This document shows, piece by piece, positions 35,876-47,788 of a DNA stretch of 64,000 bases. Source of the DNA: Aselliscus stoliczkanus (taxonomy: Eukaryota > Chordata > Mammalia > Chiroptera > Hipposideridae). The notes under the pieces were generated by a model, which made no database searches, was not told where the DNA came from, and was given only the letters and a program-made list of their open reading frames with translations. The stretch lies in the NCBI GenBank assembly GCA_033961575.1, contig CM066736.1, positions 81,430,852-81,494,851 on the forward strand, given 5' to 3'. Every line of letters begins with the position of its first letter. Positions within the stretch are counted from its first letter, which is position 1. A program made the position numbers and the translations under genes.

Positions 35876-36409
35876 ATTTCAACATTGCTCATAGTGGAAT
35901 AATCAAATTTTTTTGTTGTTCAGAAATTTATAGAATTCTATACAGCCATTAAAAAAAATACCATAAAAGAATATCTGGTATGAAGAGAAAATAACAAAAC
36001 AAATTAGTTTACAGAAAGCACTTTAAAATAGTACATAGAGTGTAAAGTCAAGCATATGAATGGGTTTGTGTATAGATTGAAATCCAAAGGCCATACCCCA
36101 AATGTTATCATTGGTTGTTGCTGGGTGGTATCCTTGTTTCTGACTTGGTTCTTTATACTCTCCTCACTCCCCATTTTTTTTTTTTTTTACAATTTACATT
36201 CATTACTTTTACCGTTCATAAAAAATACAAAATGAAAACTAAAGTAGTTCTTAGCAACCATGCTTATTGCAGAGGTGCTAGATGGCCAGTGATAAGGCCA
36301 TGGTATGGAATATAGTCTAAAAAATGGTGTAAAGAAACATGAATAAGAATGTAGATATTCTGGAGTAAATTCTAATGTCTTTTGAAACAACTTTCATGAT
36401 GTCTGCATA

Positions 36410-36850
36410 AAACTATGCATCCACATACTACACTTCATTCTTCTTCCACACAAGCTTGTCCTTCCTGTAGGACCATTTCCAATAGGATCTGTTCATGGCC
36501 CCACATTAGACAGCCTGTTCCACAGTCCTCTGGACTGCAGGTCAGTGTCACCACCACCCAACAGAAAGCGGGGCTGGAGAAAGCACCTGAAATGAGTGGA
36601 GCCTGCCAGGTTTCTTTCCTGCTAATGAGACTGCAGTCTGTGTCTGATGGATTGGACAGCAGAGCCAGGTCAAGCCAGAGCTGGGGTTGTTTGCACACGC
36701 CAAAGTGGAGGACAGCTGTGCAGAGACTGAGAGGACAGATGAAATAAATGCTTGGAGAGAAGCAAAAAATGATGAACAGCAGGAGTAACATGAGCCCATG
36801 TGTTTTCAGTTCTTGATTCCAGACCTTATGCATCCTCTCCAATGACATAC
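36410..36850. other. Unassigned GC-richer block with open frames on both strands
   Basis: Higher G+C than neighbours; open for 110 codons on plus (36415-36747) and 137 codons on minus (36435-36848). I recognise no protein family in either. It could be an old repeat or a conserved non-coding segment. Confidence 0.3.
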
Positions 36851-37189
36851 CTATATCCTTTCAATGAAGTCCCCTTTTAGATTTAACTATTTTGAATGAG
36901 TTCTATTTTGAGAGTACTCAAAACGTCCCAGGGTAAGACAATGTGCAATAGTCACTAAATAACCTATGCTTGATTTGTAGATGATTTACACTTGGCTTTG
37001 AATTATGGCGAAAGATTGAAATTGAGAGTTTAGAGAACTCTTTTAGGAGACATATAGGCTAGTTCATAAAAGACAGTCTAACAACAGTACTGATTTCGAC
37101 TCATAATGGTTATATCCAGCAAATGAGATATTTCTGATATGATGGCTTTTTACATTTTAGTTTTTGTTCTCTTTGTTTTTTATATCAAT

Positions 37190-37273
37190 TCTTCAATAAA
37201 TGATGCTACTTGTAGCATTCCTCTTGTCATCTTCAATAAATGATGATACTTGCTTGTAGCATCCCTCTTGTCA
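37190..37273. repeat. Two-copy tandem duplication of about 40 bp
   Basis: Unit 1 (37190-37229) and unit 2 (37230-37273) share tcttcaataaatgatg, then acttg and tagcat, then ctcttgtca. Unit 2 carries a 4-bp insertion that reiterates cttg. Confidence 0.92.
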
Positions 37274-37405
37274 TCTCTTTCATAGGACAACATTAGCTTA
37301 TGAGTCAGTAATTTCAGATCTGATTTTATTTTTCTTCGCTCCATCATCTTGCATATCCACCTGCAATAAGGCATTATCTTCTTATAAATGTAGTTTCCTT
37401 CACGC

Positions 37406-37408
<3 letters not shown>

Positions 37409-37455
<47 letters not shown>
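37409..37455. repeat. (TA)n microsatellite
   Basis: About 23 uninterrupted units. Confidence 0.98.
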
Positions 37456-37459
<4 letters not shown>

Positions 37460-37889
37460 ACTATTGTCATTTCTCCCTTCCACCTGCAAGCATGGCTTCT
37501 GTATGATGGGGTTCCAGGCCACATAATGTATTATACGTTATAATAAAATATGCACTTTGTGGACACATAGAATTACCAGACTTGCCAATGATATAATCCT
37601 AAGAAAATTCTCTAACTGCTCTGAACTTTAGGTCAATCATTGGTAAAATGGAAGTTTAGCCTGTAATTCACAGAGCTGTTATCACTATGCTTCCAATGAA
37701 AGGTCAAAGCTAACTAATAATAGAAAACAAATAATTTAAAAGTCAGTAAGTAGTAGGCCAAGAAATACTGTCCTTAGATATCTCTTTTCCTTCAATAGAC
37801 GAAATGCAGAATCACTGATAATTTAGGATTGATATTTATATATTTGTAATATCATAAAACATTATGAAAGATACATGTTTCTAAGCTAT

Positions 37890-38040
37890 TACCATATGTC
37901 ATGGATACTAGCAGGTAACTGTAACTAATCCCATTTTTACAGGCATGGGAACTAAAGTTGAAAAGGCTAAATAATTCACCCAATGGCAAGTAGATAGTAA
38001 GTGACAAAGTCAATATTTGAATTGGATTTATCCAACATCA
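37890..38040 (-). repeat. MIR relic
   Basis: cccatttttacaggcatggg, aactaaagttgaaaaggcta, caatggcaagtagatagtaa fit reverse-complement MIR. Confidence 0.6.
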
Positions 38041-38049
38041 GCAAAAAGC

Positions 38050-38745
38050 GTTTGTTCTTTTTATTAAAATACATGGCCTTTGAGAAGGAATACAAATTAA
38101 CAATTTAAGAAAGGAACATCATTTCATGTTGATTGAACCTAATTTATCTTTTTTTTTTTTTTGCCCACTTATGTAAGTAGACAAATTTCAGACTTCTAAC
38201 TTCATCAGTGACTTTCCTTGTAGTTATGTTTTAGAGTCCAATCAGAGTAGAAACATATCCTTTTGGTCATCTTTACACACCCAGTATGCTAAGGATCTCC
38301 TGTGAGCTCCCCTTGATCCACTCCATTCTGTTCTTCCCTGTTTTCACTAAAGGAGGCTGGCCTACAAGCAGAGAGTCTTGCCTTGTCTCTCTTGTCAAGA
38401 GAATCTCTTGCCTTCTGGCTTGTTCGATTCAGCCAGTGGGACTCCATGGCAGGAGGTGGTGGGGGAACTGGAGAGACAGAGTGTGAATAAATGTGGGGTA
38501 TTCTCCTTTTCTTAACTCTTCAATCCTGGAAATTCCTTTTTACTAGTCCCAAGAAAAGGTGAGGAGGAGTCAGCACTGTCCCTTGAGTTTTCTTCCACCC
38601 TGTCCACATTTTTGTAAATTGTCTTTTTGTTAAACCCTCCTTGAATTGTGAAAATCTGAATGCCTTTTAGGATTCTGTCATTTATTTTATGTGGGGATTC
38701 TTCCTCATCCACCTCGTTGTTAGCAAAGTACTTGGCATACTAAAT
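38050..38745. other. Non-coding sequence, possible old repeat near 38310-38490
   Basis: The segment with gattcagccagtgggactcc looks like an old interspersed repeat known to me by texture only; not assigned. Confidence 0.3.
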
Positions 38746-38746
38746 G

Positions 38747-38872
<126 letters not shown>

Positions 38873-38879
38873 AAGAATG

Positions 38880-40350
38880 CTGGAATATACTTGTAGAAGA
38901 CAAAGCTGACTCAGGGAATCGCTATAGGTGACTGATAATCCCCAAATAGTTTCCTGTCCAATGGAGGCAAGTATACCAAATAGAAAAGTAAATTTCTCCC
39001 CAACCTTTCTTCCTCCTTTATAAACAAGTGTCTTAGAACCCCATGAAAGCCGAGAAGACTTGGCCGTATAGCCAGGCTCCTGCTCTCTGGAAAATGTCCG
39101 GATAACCCAGAAAGAGATTTCAGAGGACTTGTCCTACATTTCTGTTGTCACTCTGGTGTGGCAAGGAATGACAGCCTCATGGCTAAGTTGAGAGCTCAGA
39201 ATCACACCCCCATGCCAGCAGTTATTTTTGTTGAATTGTATAACGTTAGCCAGCTTTGGACCAGGATGTGTTCTGAAAAATGAATAAAAAAATTTCTAAG
39301 GAGAAATAGTCAATGTCTCAAATTTGAGTTAAAAGCTAGGATTCATCCTGAATGAAGTGATACCTGTCTGCTTTCAGGCAACACTTTTACTTAGTTGATT
39401 GAGGGCAGCTAAAGTACCAAACATTTGATTTACCTGTATTCCAGGAATGATTTAATGGTTAGTGGTTAAGTACATTTTATGGCAGATACAATGATCTCTT
39501 CAGGTGATTGAGGCAAGGAAGGGGTAAGAATTCTTACCCTCAAACATCCTAAAATCCTGGATTTGAGGACTTGTATTCACAAAAACAACTCCTACATTTC
39601 AAACAGTACACTAAGTATTTACCAACACTTACTAAAATTCACTGTCACTTTAGATCATTCAACATTACTTACAATGTGCCACCATCCTACCAGGCACTTT
39701 GAATGTAAAAGGCATTTGATAAATGGCTATTATGGTGCAAATATCAAATCAATGTGTTCTATGGTTCAGGCCTCATGCTCCCTGTGGAGATTTCCTATGG
39801 GGACTATGCTGACATTTTATCTTGTAAATGAAAAAGCTGAAACTCATAAGAGTGAGGTCACTTGCTTAAAGTTTCTTATTGAGGGAGGAAGTGTAATGAG
39901 ATCCCTTCCTTTTCCCAACACACAGATTTCACCAGAAAAAGGCCATCTCTTCTCTTTCCCATACTCTCCCAGAGTTCACAGAGGCACATTCAGGGACACT
40001 GACAGTTAGAAAGACGGTCATTACAGTGAGTTATTAGACTGGCTAAGGATTCAGGATGAGGGACAGAGGGGCACCTGGTTTTGTTGTGTTTCTTTTCCCT
40101 TTTTAAGTTTTTCAAGTTTTGCTATTTTTATACACACAATCATATTAATGTATTGTAAAGTGTATACAGGATAAACTGTTTCTGTTGGGTTTTGATTTTG
40201 AATGATAATGGTTCATTTAACCAATGCAGTATTGAAGTCCTGGCCCTAATCCCAGATATTCTGAATTACTTTCAGTTGTGATATAATCCAGAGATTAAGT
40301 GTTTTTAGAAGCTTCCTAGGTAACTGTAATTTATAGCTATATGAGTCTGG
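38880..40350. other. Non-coding sequence; weak MIR traces near 39600-39900
   Basis: An open frame of 148 codons at 39563-40009 is not a recognisable protein. Part of it (taaatgaaaaagctgaaact, gtgaggtcacttgcttaaag) looks like reverse-complement MIR, which argues against coding. Confidence 0.35.
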
Positions 40351-40354
40351 AGAG

Positions 40355-40480
40355 AAGAAAGGGAAGTTAGGAGGAGAAAGAAGGACTAAAAGGAGGGAAG
40401 AAACAAGAAAAGGAGGGAGATGAGAGGAGGGATGGGAAAGAGGAAGGTTGGATGGGAAGGGGTGGGGAAGGGAAAAAAAT
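40355..40480. repeat. Polypurine tract
   Basis: About 125 bases, almost all A and G (agagaagaaagggaagttag, aggagggagatgagaggagg). No simple period. Confidence 0.9.
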
Positions 40481-40653
40481 ATTTGTGAGAAGCTGAGACA
40501 AACAGAATGATTAAAAGTATCACAAGTTTGCAGGGATCAAATACTTAAGAAGTAAGATGTGTCACCTAAAGAAAAATAAATTCTGACGATGAACATTCTG
40601 AATTAAAAAAAACAAAAAGGCCACATCCAACATAATTTTCATATGAAACCCCC

Positions 40654-40696
<43 letters not shown>
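40654..40696. repeat. (CA)n microsatellite
   Basis: About 20 CA units then cata units. Confidence 0.98.
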
Positions 40697-40699
<3 letters not shown>

Positions 40700-41180
40700 T
40701 ACATATTCCTATTTGAAACTATTGTCCTGAGCCTGGCTCCAACTCCCTAAGCAAATATTCACATTTTTAGCACATGTGCTTGGGCAGCTTAATACGGTTA
40801 AAGCAAATCACACATAGCACAGTTGGCATTGCCATAGGTGAATCAAAGTCACAGTCAGCTGTCTTTTAGCACTGCCCAGCAGTCTTTCTCAGTCTTTGTC
40901 AGTCTGGTTTATTTAAGTTCTGTGCTACTTCACACCTTTTCTGTGGCCTATAGATCTCTGAGTCTTCCCCCACCAACTCATTTCTCCTCTTGCCCTTCAC
41001 GGATAGTGCTGACTCCTACATTCTTCTTCAAAAACAAACATAAGAACCATCAAGCTTCTTCCCATTCAGTTTTCATCTTCCCAATGTATGCTCTGAATCA
41101 GTATGTACCCCCTATTCTCCACATTTCTGCCAATAACATCTGTGCTCTGCCTCAGTACCCCATCTAGCTTTCCTTTGTGC

Positions 41181-41254
41181 TGTCTCCTGGTCTTTCCTGC
41201 TGTCTCCTGATCTTTCCTGCTGTCTCCTGATTTTTCCTGCTGTCTCTTGAATTT
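41181..41254. repeat. 20-bp minisatellite, about 3.7 copies
   Basis: Units at 41181-41200, 41201-41220, 41221-41240 and a partial fourth. Consensus tgtctcctgatctttcctgc. The minus-strand open frame across it simply reflects the repeat. Confidence 0.97.
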
Positions 41255-41714
41255 CACAACACCGATTACCAGGATTGATTAACCTTTCCTGTGTCTTCAG
41301 TCACTTTCCCTCTATTGTATCCTTTTCACTAGCACCAGAATATGTCCAACCCTCTCTATTCTTTAAATAAAACAAAACAACTCTTGTTTACTACTCTCCC
41401 ACCAGCTACTGCCTTATTCAGCTCTTCCCTCCCAATCTTTTTTCTCCCTATTTCAAAATGGCTTTGCTTCCATCCCTCCATCAAGATGGGTCTCCAGTGG
41501 TCCCCATGTTGCTTAATGCAGGAGGCAATTTTTATCTGCTATCTTGTTTTACTGCACATCAATCGTCAGCTTGGTGCTTATTTCTTCCTTACAACTTTCT
41601 TCCCTTAACTTCTGTGATAACTCTTGTTCGTGGCCTTCCTCCTTCTTTCTTCCTGTTTTTTTTTTTTTTTTTTTCCTGTGCTTCTTTGTTGGTCCATGCT
41701 ATAACCTCATGGTC

Positions 41715-41915
41715 ATGAGTGTAAGTTCTGGAGTCAGCCTGTTTAGGTTCAAACCCTAGCTGCAACTTATACCACCAGTAATTCAGCAAAAAAATTGCTC
41801 TCTGTAAAAGTGCCAATAACACTATTACCTTCATCAAAATGTTCTTCTGAAAGAAATAACTCATTTCATTCCTATGGCAGTACCTAAGACATAGAAAAGG
41901 CTCAATAAATACTCT
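41715..41915 (+). repeat. MIR relic
   Basis: aagttctggagtcagcctgt, ttaggttcaaaccctagctg, and a 3' end gaaaaggctcaataaatact. Confidence 0.65.
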
Positions 41916-42261
41916 CTATTATTTTCTAATTTACATTCTTTAAAGCATGTCATAGTTCCCTTGTTGTACTTTATTTTCTGTCTAAAAATGGTCTTATTCA
42001 TGCCCAAAGATGTAGGTAATCTTTTAATTCTTGGTGTGTATAATTTTATATCTCTTGTATAGACCTCTCTTCTCAGCTTCAGTCTTATTTTCAACATTTC
42101 TGATTTGATATCCCAGGGAAACCACAAACTCAGCATATCCAAAATTGAGCTCCTATTCTTTCCCTTGCAAAGAGGGTTATTTTCCTAGCTTCCCTTTAAT
42201 GGCAGTATTATTAGCACAATGCCAATCACAGCGTTGGTTACCAGTATCAGTTAACCCTTCC

Positions 42262-42372
42262 TGTATGTTCAGTTTTCTCTTCTCTCCTCCCTCTCCCTCT
42301 CCTCCCTCTCCTCCTCCTTCTTCTTCTCCTCCTTCTTTTTCTCTCTCCCTGTCCCCTTACCCCCCTCTCTCC
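42262..42372. repeat. Polypyrimidine tract
   Basis: About 110 bases of C and T with very few purines (ctctcctccctctccctctc, cttcttcttctcctccttct). Confidence 0.92.
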
Positions 42373-42399
42373 TGCATCCTTCCCACTAGCAGCAGAATA

Positions 42400-43835
42400 T
42401 GCCCAACACTCTCTACTTCTTCAGAAGATCCCAAAATTAGAAATTGGTGTTTCCCTTATATCTGCATGCACAACAGTACTACACAGTATATGTTTTAGTT
42501 GCTAAATATCTCAGCAATCTCTTCTCTCTGTCCACACTGCTATCATCCCTGTTGAAGCCTCAGCACTGTATTTTCTCTCCTAACTGTATGTACCTTACAA
42601 TAATAATAAAGTTTCATTTGAAAAAAAAGTAAATAAAGTGATACCCCTCCTTTCCTTATCTCTTTTATTGAGTCTCATTAACTTTATACAATCAATCAAT
42701 CAATCAAATCAAATCAAATACTTAACATGGACTTCCCAGCTCCCCAACCTTAGGAACAACTGTTTCAGTTCCTTCAGTCTAGCCTCTATGATCATGTCTT
42801 CATCCCTTTTACTCGTGCTCACCTCCACCTCAGGGTCTTATTCAGGCTTCTCTTTTGCCTGTTAACCACTATCCTTCACCTGCAGTATGTAGTTAACCTC
42901 TTCAGATTTCAATCTCAATGAACACTCCCAGGATTTTCAACATTAAATCATATCCTAGCTATCTGTACGTTACCTTCATAGGACCTATCAATTTTCTAAT
43001 TATATATTTGAATATATGATTATCATTTGTATCTCACCCTTAGACTGTAAGCTCATCATTGCTTTCCCAAAGCTACTAGAGTCTGGAACAGAAAGTATTC
43101 AAACAGTATTGTCAAATACATGAGTGGTACACGGAAGAGAAGGTAGAAGTCTGAAAGAAACTAGAATGTTATGGAAAAGGCTGAGGGTCGTACTGTCAGA
43201 TTAATGGGTCCTTGGCCATGTCACTGGCTTCAGTGTGATTTTGGTGACATCAGAAAACAGCTACAGTACCCTCCTCAGGAACAAAGTTGGATTTCCTATC
43301 TACTTTCCAGTCTTTCATTCAGAGAGCTATTAATAGAATATTGCCCTCCCAGCAGGATACAACACACAGCAAATATAGTTGTGAACAGAAGAGAGATGAC
43401 TGCATTTCTCTTAAAGTTTATAATAAAGGCATAGTGTCCTGGAATCACAGGGTGATAAAAAAAAAGAACAGTTTTAATAAAGGGTTCCATGGAACACTAA
43501 TTTTATAGCATTTTCCATAAAACAAAGTTCCTAAGGAAGTCTAGGCTTTGCTGCATGCTGCATTTTTTCTCATGGAACTTCACAAAGAACATTAGTTTAT
43601 TAAAGGTGCTGAAAGTGTTTGTAGTGAAGAAAGGATTTAAATTTGTATAACACAGTATTTTATAAATGTAGGCATATTTTGTTTGTTTTTGGTTTTGTGA
43701 AACTCCTATGATGGAGAGCTTACTATACTTTACAAGGTGATCCAGTTTATATTTAGAGTGGATTTTTTGCTGTTGAATTGAATGAAAATTGTCTATGGCT
43801 TAGAATCACTGGATGCTGATGTTTTAAATAATTAA
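42400..43835. other. Non-coding sequence; L2 3' relic near 43010-43130
   Basis: ccttagactgtaagctcatc then gtctggaacagaaagtattc fits a decayed L2 end. The rest is unassigned. Confidence 0.35.
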
Positions 43836-43838
43836 ATA

Positions 43839-44091
43839 CAGAGGGTGCCAAAAAAAGTGTTTAAAGATTTTAAGAAAGGAAAAAACTGTATTAAAATTGC
43901 AATACTCAATATATACAAATAACAAAGATGAGTACAAGTCACATTTGACTTCTGCAATTACAAGAGGTGCTCAAAGTGGTTACCATCAGTGTCCAGACAC
44001 TTCTGATTACGGCGAGCTACTGCTTGAGCAATGTTGACCAAAGTGCCCACTTGTGTGTATTCATTTTTTTGGCACCCCCGGTAGATAATTT
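43839..44091 (+). mobile_element. MITE with GGGTGCC termini, copy 1 (complete)
   Basis: The left end cagagggtgccaaaaaaagt and right end attcatttttttggcacccc are imperfect inverted repeats flanked by TA on both sides (43837-43838, 44092-44093), as in Tc1/mariner elements. 253 bp, no coding capacity. Interior blocks ttttaagaaaggaaaaaact and gaggtgctcaaagtggttac recur in the copies at 52602 and 55051. Confidence 0.85.
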
Positions 44092-44479
44092 TAGCTAATG
44101 GTTTATAAATTTTTCTGACTCGCAGGGTCCCTTGATTAAATAAAATTGTTTTCAAAAATGTTAACAATAGGCACTGGGCTACTGTGGATGAAGGTAGTGG
44201 TGAGATCTGAGCCCTATCAGCTAAAGCCTCTTAGTGGACCTCATGAAGCACAGTTTGAAAATAAGTGATCTAGTGGGACCCCATCACTTATCATAAATAT
44301 CAGAAGGTGGAAATTTAGAGGACCAAAGAAAATTTAGAACACACATGTGTCCAAGTGAAGAGCAATGATTCAATCTCAAGTCACTGGATTCCTAGCCAGT
44401 GCTTTTCTCATTTTAATACAACCACCCTACCCTTGCTCTGAGTTGTATGCTCTAGAGCATTACAGAATTGTAACTTTCA

Positions 44480-44900
44480 GCTTTTTTAACCTTCATTATG
44501 TGGCAGCAATACCGACCTCTGTCTGTTCTTCAGACACACTGAGCTCATTGCTGCCCTCAAGCATTTGCACTTCTCTTACCTCTGCCTGGAGTGCTGTGGC
44601 CTAGACCTTTGCTTAGCCAGTTCCTACTTGCCTTTCACCTTTCAGCTCCAGTGTTGCCTCCTCAGAGATGACTTTCCTACTCACAATATCCCATAACCTT
44701 CCTATATGTTATCTTCTTCCTAGAACTTATTGTTAGTATCTGATTACTATTTTGTGATTGTATTTGGTTCCTTGGTTATTATCTATCTACTACTAGAATG
44801 GAAGCTCCATGAGTCTTTCTTATGGACAGCTGCACCTGTAGGAACAGAAAAGTACTCAATACATACAGGGCAGGCATTTGATAAATATTTGTTATATGAG
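44480..44900 (+). repeat. L2 3'-end relic
   Basis: A long well-ordered L2 terminus: tacctctgcctggagtgctg, ttgcctcctcagagatgact, tactagaatggaagctccat, gatttgataaatatttg-like end. Confidence 0.75.
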
Positions 44901-45297
44901 TGCATGACAGGCAGAACTACATGTGTAGGCTGACTGCCGCCTGTGGTAGTAAATTGCTGTTTGGACAGGCAGAATGACCACTCATCTAGAATGTTGAAGA
45001 AAAAAGGACCATTGAGGCTAAATCAGACCCTCTGCATTTCCTTCTAGCCCTGGTTTTCTATGATCTAAAGAAATTGGAATTATTTCTGTATGCAGAAAAT
45101 ATCCCTGCTTTCCCATCTGGAGAAAAGGTTAATTCTGATGCAACCCAGTATATAGTGTTGTTGCACTTATTATCCTATTTGTGAGGATTAAAAGACATGT
45201 ATTCAGATGTTCCTTTTTTTAAGCACCATAAGACAATAAAATTATATTCACTTTCATTTAAATTATGTAAACTTCCCTTCACCACATAAATTAATAC

Positions 45298-45375
45298 TGG
45301 GCTGTCGGAAAAGTCATGATGCATTTTTGCAATGGAAAACATAGAAAAAATACGTCATGACTTTTCTGACAACCC
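45298..45375. mobile_element. 78-bp palindromic mariner MITE
   Basis: The left arm tgggctgtcggaaaagtcat, gatgcatttttg pairs with the right arm aaaaaatacgtcatgac, ttttctgacaaccca, leaving a small central loop, so the element is nearly all terminal inverted repeat. Its ends resemble those of the full-length mariner at 48443 (ttgggttcttggaaaagtcg). The layout parallels human MADE1, the short Hsmar1-derived MITE. Confidence 0.85.
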
Positions 45376-45590
45376 AAAAATTGTAGCTAGAGATACCTTA
45401 CAAGTGAATTTTCATTCCCTGTTCACCATTCCTAGTAGTGCCACATTATTTTAGGCTCTGTTGATGACTCACTTGCACTAATGTCATTATTCCCTCATTG
45501 GCTTCCTGCCTATCTGCTTTTGGGTTCCTGCCTTACTAAATGCCAGAATTCTCCTCTTACAATCATTTGCTACCTCTCCCCTATTGAAGC

Positions 45591-46046
45591 TGTATGAGTT
45601 TCCTGAGGCTGCTGTAACAAATTACCACAAGCTTGGTGTCTTCAAACAGCAGACAGTTATTTTCTCCCAGTTCTGTAGACCAGAGCCTCAGTCCCTCCGG
45701 AGGCTCCATAGGTGAATATGTGCTATGCCCTTTCCAACTTCTGCTGGCTGCTAGCAGCATTCCTTAGCTTACAGTCCCTCCAGTTTTCAACTCCAGCATC
45801 TTCAAATCTTTCTCTGCATCTTCTCATAACCTTCTCTTCTCTGTGTGTAAGACCTCCCTCTGCTTCTTTCTTATAGAGGGACATGTGATGGAATGTAGGA
45901 CACACCTGGATAATCCAGGATAAGTTTTCCATTTCAGGATCCTGAACTTAATAATGTCTGAGAAAATGCTTTTCTTATAAGGTAACATTTACAAGTTCCA
46001 GAAATTAGGACCTGATGTGTTTGGGGGGAATTATCAGCCTGCCACA
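45591..46046 (-). mobile_element. MLT1-like solo LTR (ERVL-MaLR)
   Basis: Antisense LTR from tgtatgagtttcctgaggct and ctgctgtaacaaattaccac through cacctggataatccaggata to ggggaattatcagcctgcca, bounded by TG and CA. It matches the remembered MLT1 LTR layout. No internal retroviral sequence is adjacent, so it is a solo LTR. An old copy with many substitutions; no clear 5-bp duplication. Confidence 0.75.
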
Positions 46047-46679
46047 GAGCTTACACTGGTTTGTCATTGCCTATAAAATAAAGTCGGTACTTGTTATCAG
46101 AGAACACAGGGCCTTAAGATTCCGACATACATTTTCTTTTCTCTCCAGATTTTCCATGATGGATTTTTGCATATCCAATACATTTTTTTTCCCCAAGCAC
46201 ACCTATTTTCCTATTTCTTTATACCCCAAACCACTTTTTCATATTTTGCCCTCTTTTTGTAACATGCTGCCCTTACCTGCAATATGTGTTCCTATGTTAT
46301 CTTCGCAAGTGCTATATTTATTTAAGATATATAGATTGAATAAAAAGTGTTACCAGTTATGCTGCATATATAAGGCTTGGTCCTAAGCTGGAGGACCTAA
46401 CCATCTTGTGGTGGGGACAGAGGGACAGAGAGAGTGGGGTATGATAAATACTATAGCAGAGAGGAATGTCCATAGGATACAATAAGAACACAAATGATGA
46501 GGAGGACTGGTGAACAGGGAAGGTACTCTCTAAAAGGCAATTCCTGGATCAATTCTTAAGCAATACAAGTATTTAGCAGTAAGTCAGCCAGATGTAGGAG
46601 TGTATAAAAGTGATGAGCAATGGAGTCTGATGTGGAGGACTTCAAGATTATGGGGCTGTATGTGTTATCTTTTCGTTTG

Positions 46680-46780
46680 TTTATTTTCAAATTTCATTGA
46701 GATATAATGGACACATAATATCGTGTAAGTTTAAGGTGTATAACAAGATGATTTTTATACACATTTCTATATACTTACAA
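46680..46780 (-). mobile_element. Old L1 3'-end fragment
   Basis: tttcaaatttcattgagata, taatggacacataatatcgt, gtaagtttaaggtgtataac is an antisense L1 terminus. Confidence 0.6.
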
Positions 46781-47225
46781 CAAAATAACTGAAAAAGAAA
46801 TAAAACAATTCAGTTTATAGTAACATCAAGAACAATCTTGAAAAAGAACAAAGTTATAGGTATTACACTACCTGATACTACCTATATTATGAGACCACAG
46901 TTATCAAAACATCCCAGTACTAGCATAAAAACAGACACATAGATAAATGGAACAGAATAGAGAGTCCAGAAATCAACGCACACCTATATGGTCACTTAAC
47001 CTTTGACAAAGGAGGCAAGAATACACAATGGGGTAAAGACAGTCCATTCAATAAATGATGTTGGGAAAACTGGACAGACATGCAAAATAATGAAACTTGA
47101 CCACCTTCTTACCCCATATACAAAAATAAACTCAAAATGGATTAAAGGCTTAAATGTGAGACCTGAAACCATAAAACTCCTAGAAGACAACATTAGCAGT
47201 AAACTCTCTGACATTGCTCTCAGTA

Positions 47226-47277
47226 ATATTATATATATAGATATAGATATAGATATAGATATAGATATATAGATATA
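47226..47277. repeat. (ATAGAT)n microsatellite inside L1 ORF2
   Basis: tatata leading to several ataga-t units, between gctctcagtaatatt and ctccatgggcaagggaaaca of the L1. Confidence 0.95.
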
Positions 47278-47620
47278 TCTCCATGGGCAAGGGAAACAAA
47301 AGAAAAATAAACATATGGGACTGTACCAAACTAAAAAGGTTTTATATAGCAAAGGAAACCATCAAAAAAACAAAAAGACAACCTGTTGAATAGGAGAGGA
47401 TATTTGCCAATGATACATCCAATAAGGGGTTAATATCCAAAATTTATAAAGGACTCACATAATTCAACAATTCAACAACAACAAAAATCCAATTGAAAAA
47501 TGGGCAGAGGACCTGAATAAACATTTCTCCAAAGGGGACATACACATGGCCAATGGTCATATGAAAAGATGCTCAACATCACTAGTCACCAAAGGAATGC
47601 AAATTAAAACCTCAGTGAGG

Positions 47621-47788
47621 GGGCCGGCCGAGTGGCACAGTGGTTAAGCGCTGGCTTGGGAAGCCAGCGGCCCCGGTTCGGGTCCCACATATGAGGGCTA
47701 GTGACACTGCCCTAAAAAAAAAAAAAAAAAAATTAAGTTTCAAAGGGGAAAAAACATAATAACAAATTAAAAAAAAAACAAAAACAAA
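47621..47788 (+). mobile_element. tRNA-derived SINE, family A (copy 3), with extra 3' segment
   Basis: Intact A-box (gtggcacagtggttaagcgc) and B-box (ccccggttcgggtcccac), tail gctagtgacactgccct and a poly-A of about 19 bases. Then comes about 30 bp of non-SINE sequence (taagtttcaaaggggaaaaa, acataataac) and a second A-rich tract. A perfect 15-bp target-site duplication, aaaacctcagtgagg, flanks the whole unit at 47606-47620 and 47789-47803, so the extra segment moved with the SINE. Confidence 0.93.

Noticed and set aside
39563..40009. 148-codon frame, one of the longest in the window
   Set aside because: Overlaps sequence resembling a MIR relic and has no recognisable domain.
41066..41257. 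Minus-strand frame with repeated charged peptide
   Set aside because: It is the translation of the 20-bp minisatellite at 41181-41254, not a gene.
45591..46046. Possible endogenous retrovirus with coding regions
   Set aside because: Only an LTR-like segment is present; no gag, pol or env sequence is adjacent.
47621..47710. Possible tRNA gene from A-box and B-box
   Set aside because: The same body is repeated at several loci with poly-A tails and target-site duplications and lacks an acceptor stem, so it is a SINE.
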